Assembly: GCA_963920575.1 (NCBI GenBank)
Contig: OY986972.1
Span: forward strand, 11,730,010-11,794,009
DNA length: 64,000 nt
Reading direction: 5' to 3'
Source: Narthecium ossifragum
Taxonomy: Eukaryota; Streptophyta; Magnoliopsida; Dioscoreales; Nartheciaceae
Position numbers and translations under genes: made by a program. Shown here piece after piece: positions 1-11,227 of this stretch. Numbering within the stretch: position 1 is the stretch's first letter; every line of letters begins with the position of its first letter. Below the pieces are notes generated by a model. The model was given only the letters and a program-made list of their open reading frames with translations, was not told the origin of the DNA and ran no database searches.

Positions 1-1340
1 TTGCTCAGGTTGGCTTGGAAATCTGCCTAGAACATGGGCTCGTACAGCATCTGCAAGATGTCCCACTTGAACTTCCAACTTCCCAATGGATGTTGTAACA
101 TTCTTCAATGCTGCATCATGTCGAGCAATGGCCGAATCTTGTTGTTCCATCCTTGAGTCTACTTTCTGCATAAAAGCTAACATAGTCGCTTCCAAAGACG
201 ACTTCATAGGTGGGTTAGACTGATTAGTAGAAGGCATACTAGCATTAGCAGTATTTTTCCATGAAAAATTTGGATGCTCCCTCCAACTAGGATTGTAAGT
301 ATTTGCATAAGGATCAAATCTAGGTCTCGGGTTATAAGCATTCATCAAATTAGCTTGTTCTTGCACATATTCAGGAAATTCATTACCAGAAGGACATGAA
401 TCAAACCTATGACCAACAATATTGCAAATTGAACAAAGGTCAACCGGTTTGGCTTGTGTGGACATCATCGCGTCTATCTTCTTGTTGAGGGCTGCGATTT
501 GCCTTGCCAAATTGTCGTTCTGGTTCAGCTCATAGATACCTCTCGCCTTATTCCTTGTGTCCCTCTGCTGCGAGTTGGATCCTAACATCTCATAAATCTC
601 ATATGCCTCTAGTGGTGTCTTTTTGAACATCGCTCCACCTGCAGCATTATCTGCCATACTCTGACAAGAAAGATTTAGTCCATCATAAAAATATTGCATC
701 TGATTTTCTAAAGAATAATTATGATGTGGACATTGCATCAAAAGTATCTTAAATCTATCCCATGCTTCATCGAATGGTTCTCCATCAGCTTGCTCAAAAT
801 TTGAAATCTGTCTCCTCAAGTTGGTAGTTTTGGCATGGGATTAAAATTTACTAACAAACTTGTTATAAATTGAATCCCAATTGGCTAGAGATCTAGCAGG
901 CAATGACATCATCCATCTCTTAGCTTTATCCTTCAGGGTATAAGGAAAACATCGCATCCTCAGTTGATCTTCAGTAATGCCACCTAGAGGAAAAGTCTGA
1001 ATAGTAGCATAATAATCTTTCACAAACGTCAGTGTATCTTCAGAAGGTAAACCATGAAATTCAGGAAAGCATAGAAAAATGTAGATTCTTAAGTTCATAA
1101 TTCCTAGCCTCCGCAGGTAACGCGATGCCTGAAGGTGAGGTAGAAAATAGTAGGCCTCACATACTCCTTCAAAGGGCGTGCATTGTTATTAAGCTCCATC
1201 TCCTCTTGTTGTTCTTCTTGAACTCCTAGATCTGATGTGGACAGGCTGTCTTTGTTACATCCCTTCTTACTCCCAATTTGATCTACGTTATCGTTCACGG
1301 GCAACAACTTTTCTTTCCGTGATCGACGACCTTGCATTCA
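1..1340 (-). pseudogene. Athila-like Gag (capsid/nucleocapsid), 3' end outside window
   Basis: Gag forms the virus-like particle in which the retrotransposon RNA is copied. On the minus strand the retrotransposon capsid motif (residues FPYTLKDKAKRW) lies near 900-970. A CCHC zinc knuckle (CSICNIVGHRFDSC) lies at about 395-437. A TAA stop at 841-843 interrupts the frame right after the capsid motif, and the frame resumes directly behind it. The start region (1104-1337) is in another frame, with a shift near 1100. The gene is therefore broken at least twice. It sits directly downstream of the primer site. I am confident of the family; the exact start is unknown. Confidence 0.82.
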
Positions 1341-1362
1341 CTACTAATAAACTCTAATCAAA

Positions 1363-1380
1363 TCCCCGGCAACGGCGCCA
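1363..1380 (-). other. Primer-binding site, tRNA-Asp type
   Basis: The plus strand reads tccccggcaacggcgcca, the 3' end of plant tRNA-Asp with CCA, so the minus strand carries its exact complement. It lies 6 bp from the LTR end at 1387, as expected for priming of minus-strand DNA. Athila elements characteristically use this site. Confidence 0.92.
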
Positions 1381-1386
1381 AAAACT

Positions 1387-2906
1387 TGATGAATAAATTT
1401 TATATCTCGTAAGTATATGAATCGGTGTGATCAGTATAGCAGCAAGACGAGTATCGTATCCACAGAGATTTGTAGAGATTATTAGAGTAAAACGCTAAAG
1501 AACATAGAAGAAAGAAAATAAGGAAAAGTAAGAAATATGAAATATCAAAAATAGAAGATCTAATAACGAAATAAGAAAATGATGGATAAATTACTAAGGT
1601 TCCGATTTTACCATAACATCCTCATTCTATGCATTGAATCAACAAAATCTCAATTTAATTCCAAGGGCTCGTTCTTCCAGTATGATGATCCGTTCGGTTG
1701 CGGTCTTCACCAAGTACCCTCAATTAACCCTAGCTAATGAACCCATAGCTAAGTGGCAATCAAGAATCCATAGAGCTCTGAAGAACAATTATGAGCCAAG
1801 AATTGTCTTAGCTTGAACTCGGCTTCGACTAAATCTCATTCATTCATAGATCGTGCAAGATTAAGGAATGAACCCTCACTCAATCTCACATACAATAATC
1901 TATAATACTTTTATTAGCCAGATAAAGGTATTTAAGATCTCAGTTGTAATAATGAATGAAACAAGGAAAATAAACTGATTAAATAATCATGATCCAATAA
2001 CATAGAATGATTCAGTTAGGACTACATCGGTTCCTTAGCAAAGAAACTAGCCACTCATGTTCATCATGAGGGCAACAAAACTAATGAAGAAATAAAGAAG
2101 AAATAAGATGAGAAAAATAAAAGAAAACCAAGCCTTGAACCAGTCTCCTCTCCTCCAAACGCTGCCAAAAAGCCCCCTCAAACCCTAGAAAAAGTCTCCA
2201 TCCTCGGATTAGATCTGAGCCGTTAATTTTTTTCACTGGGAAGGTAAGATCGATCCTTCCATAGGTGAAAGATCGATGCTTTGATATCAAAATCTTCAAT
2301 TTCTGGCTACGCCCGAGAAAGATCGATCCTTTGATAGTAGTGGGATCGATCGTTCTCAGTAGGATGGATCCTTCTGTGAGAGTAGGATGGATCCTTCTCA
2401 GTAGGGTGGATCCTACTAAAAGAGTAGGATGGATCCTTCTCAGTAGGATGGTTAGTAGGATCGATCCTTCTGTGATCATCTAAAAAGTATGCGTTCTACC
2501 AGGTTTGTCTGCATAAAAGGATCGATCCTTTTAGGGAACATGATTGATCCGTCTTTTCTGAGTATTTACTGTTTTGCCATCCAGACTGCGCCATCGGTAT
2601 TAATATTGCCGTAACTTCCTCTAGGAACCTCCAAATCACGAACCGTAAAATTCTCCAGAAACTAGACTTCAAGAGCTTTCCAACCATGTATAGAAGATGA
2701 TCTAGTTCATTCTGAACAGGTACAGATTTGATGTTGCATATGACATATATTTGCTTCTTTAGCTCCACTTTCCTGTATATTCCAAATAACTTTGTGAAGC
2801 AACATATAAGTATAAAAATAGTACTAAAAAGACTAATTAAGGATGAAAAATCCAGTAATTAAACTAGTTATAAGGCTATTCAGAGTGCACTTTCATGCAC
2901 TCATCA
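1387..2906 (-). repeat. 5' LTR of the Athila-like element
   Basis: 1520-bp LTR bounded by TGATGA and TCATCA. The U5 end near 1430-1480 carries the motif agtatcgtatccacagag, also seen in the other Athila-like LTRs of this window. Inside is a GATC-rich minisatellite (2245-2545). No gene is supported; reading frames in 2081-2483 are by-products of the minisatellite. Confidence 0.85.
2245..2545. repeat. GATCGATC/GGATCC-rich minisatellite in LTR
   Basis: Imperfect tandem units built on gtaggatggatccttct and gatcgatcctt, alternating strands so that many units are palindromic. About ten GATC-core units fall within 300 bp. The array is internal to the Athila-like LTR. Confidence 0.75.
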
Positions 2907-4411
2907 GCGCACTTCATGGGATTCATCTTTAGATTGTACCACCTAAGTCTGTGGAAGACTTCGGTTAGGTGTTTGACTTCGATTAGGTGTTTGAAATGAT
3001 CTTGCCGATGCTTCGTTTTCACCACCAAGTCATCGACGTAACATTCTACGATGTCTTGTAGAAGATCACTAAAGTTAAATGTCATAGCTCTTTGGTAGGT
3101 AGCTCCGGCATTCTTCAACCCAAATGGCATCACTGTGTAACAAAATATTCCTTTAGTTGTGCGTAAAGCCGTGAGTTCTTTGTCTTCCGATGCCATTTTT
3201 ATCTGGTTGTACCCTGAGTATCCATCCATGAAAGAAAGGATTTCATGTCCAGTTGTTGCATCCACTATGAGCTCAGATATGGGCAGTGGGAAATCATCCT
3301 TTGGGCATGCTTTATTTAGATCTCTAAAGTCTATATAGAGTCTAAGTTGGCCATTCTTCTTCTTCACAGGGACAATATTTGCGAGCCATTTGGGATATTG
3401 TACCTCACGGATGAAATTTGCCTTGATGAGTTTGTCTACCTCGGCAATGATCTTGGGGATCAACTCTGGTCGGAAGTGCCTTTGAGACTGCTTGATTGGA
3501 TGGATCTCTTCTTTTATGGAGAGGTGATGAACAACAACACCGGTGTCCAACCCTGGCATTTCTCTATAGTTCCATGCGAACACATCTTTATTATGATGGA
3601 GGAAGGCCATATATTGCTCCTTTTCGCTTGGCATCATGTGAGCGTGATTGAAAGTGGGGCGTGGATCCTCATTTGTCCCTAGGTTGATTTCTTCGAGCTC
3701 ATCAACAGTTGATTGGCCGCCATCTTCGAGTTGAGGAGGCGCTTCTTGGAGATCAACGAGCTCTGTAGAAGTCATGCAGACTTGGAATTGATATCCAAGC
3801 CCTGCCTTGTGGAAGGGTAGTTCTTCACCATATCGGATAGCCTTTATTTGTTCCTCTGAAAGGATATCCTCAAAAGGTTGCTTTTGACCGCGACCTCCAC
3901 ATAAGCCTTCGCCAGAATTGATATCATACCCTATTTGCCTCATCATGTGAAGCAGCTTCTCGTCATAGAATGATATAGGTAGAAATGACCTCTTGGCTGC
4001 AGATTGGACCATAGATGCCTGGATGAAGCTTATGGGCTGATTATATTTTGTTTCCCTGTCTTCACTTGACTGACCGTTTTCTTTAATTGGTGGAGGCTTT
4101 ACATGTGACGGCACCATTTTTGGGAGGGGTATGGGGAAGTCTTGAAGAATGGTCTTGGAAAGTTTCTTTTCAATGACTTTGAATGTAGAGTCCCCTGCTT
4201 TCCTCTGGCTACTTGGAATGTAGCGATATGTCTTCTTTTTTGGAGGAAGCTTCTTTCCTTGTTGAACCTCTGCTGTGAACTTCTCTGTGAAACCCATTTT
4301 CATAGGAGGTGTAGCGATAGGCTTCTTCAGCTTCAAAGGTGGCTTCAAGTAGAACTTGGCCTCTGCAAAGAACGCTTCCCCTGGTGTGAAGGGTTTTGTA
4401 TCAGCAAACAC
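2907..4411 (-). CDS. Pol fragment: reverse transcriptase (Tat-like), truncated
   Basis: Copies retrotransposon RNA into DNA inside the particle. An open frame of about 500 codons runs from 4411. A glycine-rich, G-patch-like stretch lies near residues 160-205. The RT domain follows from about residue 320, with YIDFRDLNKACP and the catalytic YVDD at residues 458-461 (bases 3029-3040). After the MNPMKCA motif the frame runs into the Athila-like LTR at 2906 and terminates at 2876, so the RT C-terminus, RNase H and integrase are missing here. The upstream frame (4412-4529) continues in other frames toward protease, showing frameshifts. The family call is firm; the protein is not functional as it stands. 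Confidence 0.88.
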
Positions 4412-4529
4412 TCTCTTGACGTCACCTTCGGGGGTTGGGTACTTGAAACATTGGTGAAGCGTTGAAGGGATGACCTTGTACTCATGAAGCCAAGGTCTTC
4501 CTAATAATGCATTATAAGAGGTACGAGCA

Positions 4530-4814
4530 TCAATGATATGTAAGACAACACTCGTGGCCCAAGTCTTGGAATTTCATGACTAGGCGTATAGAGCCAAGGA
4601 CTTGCTGACCAGCTTGGTTGAAGCCTTGCACTATAATATTGCTAGATGTAAGGTCTAGGGTGTCATAACCCAATTTGTGAAGTGTTTTAAGCGGCAAGAG
4701 ATTAATAGCCGACCCACAATCTAACATTATACGTGACGTGGGTATATTGTCAATGTCACCTGTTACTAACAATGACCTATTATGTGGTTTTTGAGTCAAG
4801 TAGTAAATCATCAT
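4530..4814 (-). pseudogene. Retropepsin-like aspartic protease (Tat-like)
   Basis: Cleaves the Gag-Pol polyprotein. The active-site motif reads DCGSAINLLP at residues 32-41, where Ty3/gypsy proteases usually have D-T/S/N-G-S; the catalytic Asp and Gly are kept and Cys replaces the middle residue. The segment is about 95 codons, has stops on both sides, and shares its reading direction with the RT downstream. Confidence 0.75.
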
Positions 4815-5306
4815 CGGTAAACTCTATATTTAGAGTTTCGATTATAGGGACATCATTTTGGGGGATTTCCTCCCAATAATCGTCGGGAAAAGATAAAGCG
4901 ATAATGAGAGATTTTCGAAGATCAGAGGAAAGACACATGGCATCATACACGCTAAGCAGTGATGGTATTTTCTTTAAATGGGAGACTACATTGTACTTTA
5001 GTAACTCCTTAGAGTTTACATTATTTTGGGTTGTAGCTTACACTGCTTGCGGCACCGGGTTTCTCTCCCATGGTGGTTGAGAATCTGGAAGTCGTTGCCC
5101 AGAGCGTGTGATGATCTCGTAGACTTCAACATTCTCTTCTTCTGGGAATCAGAGAGATTGGTCGTCATCTTGGAAGACTCCTATCAGAAGGCATGGATAG
5201 TGGTCCCAAGAGACATTAGTTTTCGGGACATATGGTGTCATGGTCTAGAGATCTGTGGAGACTCGGTGTATGAAGCCTTGTATCTCCTCATATGGCATTA
5301 CCTTTC
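4815..5306 (-). other. Degenerate Gag-protease linker of T2
   Basis: About 490 bp between Gag and protease on the minus strand. Short open stretches are separated by stops. No domain is recognisable. Position and continuity with both neighbours make it the linker of the same polyprotein. Nothing on the plus strand looks like a gene. Confidence 0.5.
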
Positions 5307-6676
5307 TCAAAATCTTGTACTTTGGGGCTCTATATCTTTTGGGCCCTGGTTGCCAGAGTTGGGGGGGTTGAGCCTGGCTGCTCTAACCGTTTCCTTGAAG
5401 GCCTTCTTCTTCATCTGCTTCTTACTGATGTAGGGTGTCCCATACCGATCATAACACGGCTCTTCATCAGATAAGGACTCTTCATCATCAGTATTGGGAG
5501 GATGTAAATCTTCCAATGTCGGCCAAGGACACCCTTCAACAGGTTCGAGGATGGGGGCCATGTGCACTTCTGTGGGAATGTTGGGAGGGACGAGTGCATG
5601 TTCGTCTTGATGAGAATGTATTAAAAGGAGACGCTCCAAATTCTCGAACAAAAGAATTGAAGGAGTGTAGTTGTATGGAGCGTTAGGCTCTGAGGAAGGG
5701 AGCCTGGTAGAGATCATGTATGTTGATTCCGTCTTCTTCTCTTTTTGAAGCTTCTTTAGAAGTTCGACGTCCATGACTCCGTCATCGATCAGTTTCAAAA
5801 TTTTATCCTTAAAAAAAAAACAATCTTGTAGGGTGTGGGAGCTCTATCAGTCCAAGGTCCTTCAGACCTTTAAAAATATCAGCCACTTCTTCTCGAGGGA
5901 AAGAATATTCTTTCTCTATTCTTTCTTTAAGGGTTTTTACTCTCCTCGAGGCATTTTCCGCAGGGATATCCTTAGATCGCATATGATCTCTTGGAATGTA
6001 AATATCCTTTGGCCTAGGGTTATGTGTTGTGGAAGTCTGCATCACCACTTTTCCTTTGGGAGGAGCTTTATCCTTTTTGGCACGGTCCAACACCACGCCT
6101 GTCTTCCGGGCTACATGTTGGAGATAGTTTTCGATATCTGTTGCTTTGGAAGCCAATTCTTCAAAGGTAAGCGGATGAACACCTTGTAAATAGACTGCCA
6201 TCTCTGGGCGAAGATTGTTCATGCACATGCGTACTACTTCCGCCTCTGAAATGGGTTGTGGGCAGTGAATACTGAGGTTTCTCCACCGATTGATGAAGTC
6301 CGTAGCCTTCTCATATGAGTTTTGCTCTGTCTGGGTAAGTTCTGTAATTCCCACATTCCTTTGAGTGCTATAAAACCTTTGGAGGAATGCTTCTTACATC
6401 TGCTCCCAAGAGGCGATGGAGCCTGGCTGTAGCTTATTGTACCAAGTAAAGGCTGGACCAACAAGAGTCTTCACGAACAGGTGACGTAGCAGTGCACCGT
6501 TGTGAACCGTATCTTGGCAAGCTGCAAGAAAATGAGCAATGTTCTCATGTGGAGATCCACTTCCATTGAATTTGGTGAATTGGGGTTGTCTATAGTTATC
6601 CGGGAATGGGACCAAGTCAACCTCAGCTGGATATAGTTTCATATAGCCGGGCCTTATAGCATATTGGTTTTGCATT
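5307..6676 (-). pseudogene. Tat-like Gag, central and C-terminal part
   Basis: The segment 6675-6394 has the capsid-type motifs FTKFNGSG and FVKTLVGPAFTWY. After one in-frame stop (TAA near 6394) the frame continues as FINRWRNLSIHCPQ in 6354-5809. A run of ten T (minus strand, 5820-5811) then shifts the frame into 5798-5307 (DGVMDVELLKKLQKEKK). I see no zinc knuckle. The upstream Gag part lies at 15413-16979, separated by the nested T element with duplication GCATT at 6672-6676 and 15413-15417. Confidence 0.82.
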
Positions 6677-7941
6677 TGATACGAGCGGTCTACTCGTAAT
6701 CCTCTCGTATCGGGTCTCTACCGCTTCAATTGATCAGAATTGAGTCTGATCAGGCTTGATTGAGTCCTACTGGCTGATTTGGTTGGCTGGATCGGATCTG
6801 GCTTGAGCTGGTTATGATCTGGCTCAAGGAATTGGACCAGGCTTGACTGGATTGGGCTGGATTGAGTTAACTGGTTGGACCGAGTCAAGTTGACTGTATC
6901 CGGTTGACCAAGTCAATCGAGAGTGGCTGAGGGAGAGGCTCAGGTGGATTCGACAGTGGAGGGCCACCGGAGGGGAATCGCTGGCGTACGGGTCTTCGAC
7001 GGTAGAAGTCTTCCCTCGAAAGAGTCGTATAGCGGAGGGTAAGGGATCTATCAGTGTGGATTGGCCGGAAGATCACCGGATCGACGAGGCTGGAGTTTGA
7101 CGGCGCGGGTTTGGGTTCACCGGCCTCTGCAACGACGGGGAGCTCGGCAGGAGGCTTGGGAACGGTTATGGAAGGTCAGGATCTGGTCTACGGAGGCCGG
7201 GGACGGGGTTTAAGAAGGTTTGGGGTGAGAACGGGGTCGGACAGGGGGTTGACGGCGATGGGGACGAAGGTCGGATTGCCGGGGAAGGCGCCGGAGAGGA
7301 CGAAGGAGGAAGTGGACGTGCTGGCCGAGGTCGTGGGGCTTGGGGGAAGAGGATGGCGGTCTTGGATGGCGACGGGGGTGGCCGGAGAGGGAATGGCGGT
7401 GATGCTAGGGTTTGGGCACGGAAGAGAGAGGAAGGAGATGATGAACAGTGGTGCTGACGTGGCGATGTTGTGGAGGAGAGAGAAAGTGGCGGGGAGAGAG
7501 AAATACCGGTTGGGCGGTGCCGGCTGCGGAGAAGATGATCGACGGGGAAGAAGGTGGATCGATGGTAGATATCTGGTGGAATCTACATTACCTCTAGTTC
7601 TATGATATTCTATCAACTATTCTTAATAATTCTCTTCATCATTCATCATTACCTAATACAAACTAATTAGGTCCCTTTTATAGAGGCCTTGACAGAGTGC
7701 TAATCCAACTAAAAAACCCCCTTGCTCAATTAGCAAGTAATAAGGCTTTCAGACTCAACTCAACTTACTAACTCAAATATCTACTAGGACTCAATTAAAT
7801 ATAAAAGACTAATGATAAATCCTAATCAAATACTTTAGTTTGAACTAGGGAAGTCCAAGTCAAATTAGGAAAAAGGCTGAACCAGTTTGGTTCCTCTTCT
7901 GGGTTCGGGTCCAGTTGGTCGAGTTAGATCGACTCGTATCA
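6677..7941 (-). repeat. 3' LTR of T copy 1
   Basis: 1265 bp, starting TGATACGAGCGG and ending CTCGTATCA on the plus strand. Immediately after it, tccccccttccttc (7942-7955) is the complement of a polypurine tract, so this is the 3' LTR of a minus-strand element. The arginine/glycine- or proline-rich frames in it come from GC-rich composition and are not called as genes. Confidence 0.9.
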
Positions 7942-8529
7942 TCCCCCCTTCCTTCAGAATTGGCCTTGTCCTCAAGGCCAGAGTCAAGTCAGGTAGGATG
8001 GCTCTATGTGGCTGGACCAAATCAACTTGCTTTTGTAGCCCTGGACTCGGTGGCGAGAAACCAGGTCGATCCCCTGACGGGTCCAAGGGTAGCAGAGGCA
8101 GTGCTGAAGGACCATCTAGAGGTCGATCTGACGGCTCAGGTAGCTCCAAGAATAAGATCTTCAATGGCTCTCCTGGATCATCCTCATCATGTCTCATCAG
8201 TAGAGTTTCCCATGACCATAGGATGGGATTTGATCTCCATGGTCTGATCAACTGTGCAGGAACTTGGCTTGATTCTGGGTCAAGCTGGCTTTGGTCCAAT
8301 CTGAAGTGAAGATGGCTAGACCACGCTTTCGCTGCACTATTATGAGCTAGAAGTTGGTTGATCAGCTTGATAGGAGGGTAGCTCCTTTGATGGCTTAGAT
8401 CAACCTTCATGTGCTTGATCAACGGCTAAGGATGCATCGTGATCACTCGGACATGATCTGGATAGCCCTGATTGGTTAGGGCTCTTTGATCATGTTCAGA
8501 TCGAAGATCGAAAGCACTGGATCGATGAT

Positions 8530-9885
8530 TGATACGAGTCGATCCGACTCGACCAACTGGATCCGAACCCAGAAGAGGAACCAAACTGATTCAGCCTCTT
8601 TCCTAGTTTGACTTGGACTTCCCTAGTTCAAACTAGAGTATTTACTTAGTATTTATCATTAGTCTTTTATTGAGTCCTAGTTGATTGTTAGGAATTAATT
8701 AAGAGTCCCTTTTGAGTTAGGAAGTTGAGTTGAGTCAGAAACCTTATTACTTGCTAATTAAGCAAGGGGGTTTTCTAGTGGATTAGGACTCTGTCAGGTC
8801 TATAAAAGGACCATAGTAGTTTGTATTAGGTTATGATGAATGAATGATGAATGATGAGATGAATGATTAAGAGTAGTTGATAAATTATCTTAGGAGTAGA
8901 ATATATCATTGGAGTAAAAGTAAAGTAGATTCCACCAGATATCTACCATAGATCCACCTTCTTCCTCGTCGGTGTTTCTCTCTCTCCGTCACTTTCTCTC
9001 TCCTCCACGTCAGCGCCACGTCACCGCCACGTCATCGTCACTGTTCATCTTCTTCCTCTCTCCCGTACCCTAGCTACCGCCGGCATCCTTCCCGTTCTCT
9101 CTCCGGCCACCCCCGCTACCACCTAAACCCGCCATCGTCTCCCCCTACCTCCCACGACTCCGGCCATACCCTTCCCGTCACCCTTCACCGTCTCCGGCGC
9201 CTTCCTCGGCAACCGACCTCCGTCCCCTTCGCCGTCAACCCCACGCCCGTCCCCGATTTCACCCTTAAACCCTCCTAAAACCTTCCTTGTCTCTCCACGA
9301 CCCTTTCCCGACCATCTTCCCGACGTCCCAAGCCCCAGCCGAGCTCCCCGTCGTCCCCGACGCCGGTGAACCCAAACCCCCGCCGTCCATCTCCCAGATC
9401 CGGCCGATCCGCCACCTACCTCACCGATCCGAGCCGGTAGATCTCATCCCCACCTCCAGGCGACCCTTCCTGGAAGTATCCCGATCGCCGCCGCCGTCCC
9501 TACGCCGGCGATCTACTCCGGCGAACCACAGCCCTTGGATCAACTCCGGTTCAGCCCAACCAAGTTGGCTCAGCCAACTCTAACTTGGTTCAGCCAGCCA
9601 GTTGATTCAGACTCAGCCCACTCTGATTTGGCTCCGCCACTTAACCCACTCCTAGCCGTTTCAGCCAAGCCACTTAGCCCAATCCGAGCCAGATTCAATT
9701 CCAAGAGCCAATCAACCAATCCAGACTTGACCCAGTCGAGTCCTACCCCGATCTGAGCCAGATCTGAACCAGATTCGATCCAGATTCAGCCAATTGGACT
9801 CAATCAAGTCCGATCTGGGCGATTCTGATCGATTGGAGCAGTAGAGACCCATTACGAGAGGATCACGAGTAGACCGCTCGTAACA
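8530..9885 (+). repeat. Solo T LTR
   Basis: 1356 bp from TGATACGAGTCG to CTCGTAACA, in opposite orientation to its host T element. The flanks are atgat (8525-8529) and aagat (9886-9890); other T internal regions have aagat at this site, so the left copy of the duplication has one mutation. No internal region is present, so it is a solo LTR. Confidence 0.9.
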
Positions 9886-10929
9886 AAGATCATGCTGATC
9901 AAACGGTTGGATCAAGTTGCAGTCTTGATCGGACGGTTGAGAAGCTGCTGGAGCTGGATCAAGGGCGAAACCAGGTCGCCGGAGTGTGGCAACGGCACAG
10001 GAAGCTTTGCAGGGACGTGGGGGTTCCATCCATATAGTTTGATCGACGGATTGGGCTGTGGATGCACCGGATCTGAAGGTGGCGGCGCGGTGGATGTCGT
10101 CGCCGGTGATCGTCGGTGATCTAGGCCGCGAAGGTGCTTGAGCTCGTCAGGAACAGGTACGGGAAGGTCTTGGGACCTTTCTCGTGAGGTGTAATCGAAG
10201 GATCAACCTCGGAATACGTCTGATTGAAGGATGCCGCAACAGGGGAGTTCGCCGGAGTTGAATCCCGGCGATCCCAGCCTCTATCGTGGTCGTAGTTGGT
10301 CACGGCGGCGTCGGTGAGGGACGCCGGTGCTTCCTCGCTGGATAGGTGGGGAGGAAGACGTCGGACGATGGCCTTGGGGTGGAAGCTCGGAGATGAGCCG
10401 ACGGGCTCTGGTTTTGAGCCGGGATGACGATGGGTCGGCTCAGGGTGAGCGGGGCGCAGGTGTGGGTGATGAGCCGATGGCGAGCCGCGGTTGAGCCAGG
10501 GACGAGCCGATTCCAAGGAGGCGCGGCTTGAGCTAAACCGGGAGGAGAGAGAAAATCCCAGGAAAAATTTGGAAAAATAGGTAAAATTCCATAAAAATCA
10601 TGGGAAGGTTGTAGAAGGTGTTCACCCGAGTCTGGCGGAGTTGAACTCGGAGTTGCAATGGGAGTTGCTCTCGGAGTTGTAGTAGGAGGATTTCTAATCC
10701 GAGCAATCTGGATCGCAACTGGGGCAGGAGTCTGGCTCGAAGTCTGAGTTATCCTCGACCAACTATTGGAGATCTGCTCCAACTCCCTACTGGTGTGCTC
10801 CATGTTTCTGCTTTGTCGTTCCATCAAAGTTGAACAGAGCTTCAACTGAGACTGCAAAATCAAAGTTGAACAAAGCTTCAACTGGCGAAGTTTCCAGAAG
10901 GTTCTGAACCACACAGTCGGTGGAACGGA

Positions 10930-10941
10930 GCTCTGATACCA
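10930..10941 (-). other. Primer-binding site (tRNA-Met type) of T copy 1
   Basis: The plus strand reads gctctgatacca, complement of TGGTATCAGAGC, 3 bp from the 5' LTR. This is the usual initiator tRNA-Met primer site of plant LTR elements. Confidence 0.88.
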
Positions 10942-11227
10942 AGTTAATACGAGCGGTCTACTCATAATCCTCTCGTATCGGGTCTCTACCGCTCCAATTG
11001 ATCAGAATTGAGTCTGATTAGGCTTGATTGAGTCCTATTGGCTGATTTGGCTAGCTGGATCAGATCTGGCTTGAGCTGGTTCAGATCTGTCTCAAGGAAT
11101 TGGACCAGGCTTGACCGGATTGGGCTGGATTGAGTTAACTGGTTGGACCGAGTCAAGTTGACTCTATCCGGTTAACCAAGTCAATCGAGAGTGGCTGAGG
11201 GAGAGGCTCAGGTGGATCCGTGATACG

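Larger units (their letters stand above)
1..2906 (-). mobile_element. Athila-like Ty3/gypsy element, 5' part (runs off window)
   Basis: A minus-strand LTR retrotransposon of which only the 5' LTR (1387-2906), the tRNA-Asp primer-binding site and the Gag region lie in the window; the rest continues beyond base 1. Its LTR ends in a 6-bp inverted repeat (TGATGA/TCATCA). It abuts the Tat-like reverse transcriptase at 2907 and interrupts that gene, so it is younger than it. The target duplication would be 2907-2911 (gcgca), but the other copy is outside the window. The Athila assignment rests on the primer site and Gag similarity and is an inference about lineage. Confidence 0.85.
7942..10944 (-). 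pseudogene. T copy 1 internal region with broken long ORF
   Basis: Matches the internal region of the complete T element (58155-59938). The 3' part is open from 8422 through 7942 into the LTR (stop at 7865) and contains DRPGFSPPSP and LALRTRPILKEGG. The 5' part is open around 10965-10300, with LMERQSRNMEH. The middle is split by a solo T LTR (8530-9885), and a short stretch present in the other copies near 8350 is deleted. No Gag, protease, RT or integrase motif is visible. Function unknown. Confidence 0.7.

Noticed and set aside
1363..1380. tRNA-Asp gene
   Set aside because: Only the 3' 18 nt match, with no cloverleaf upstream; it is the primer-binding site of the retrotransposon.
7054..7605. 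183-codon plus-strand frame
   Set aside because: Antisense to the 3' LTR of T copy 1, with a low-complexity Gly/Arg product and a near copy at 14599-15060 in the other LTR of the same element.
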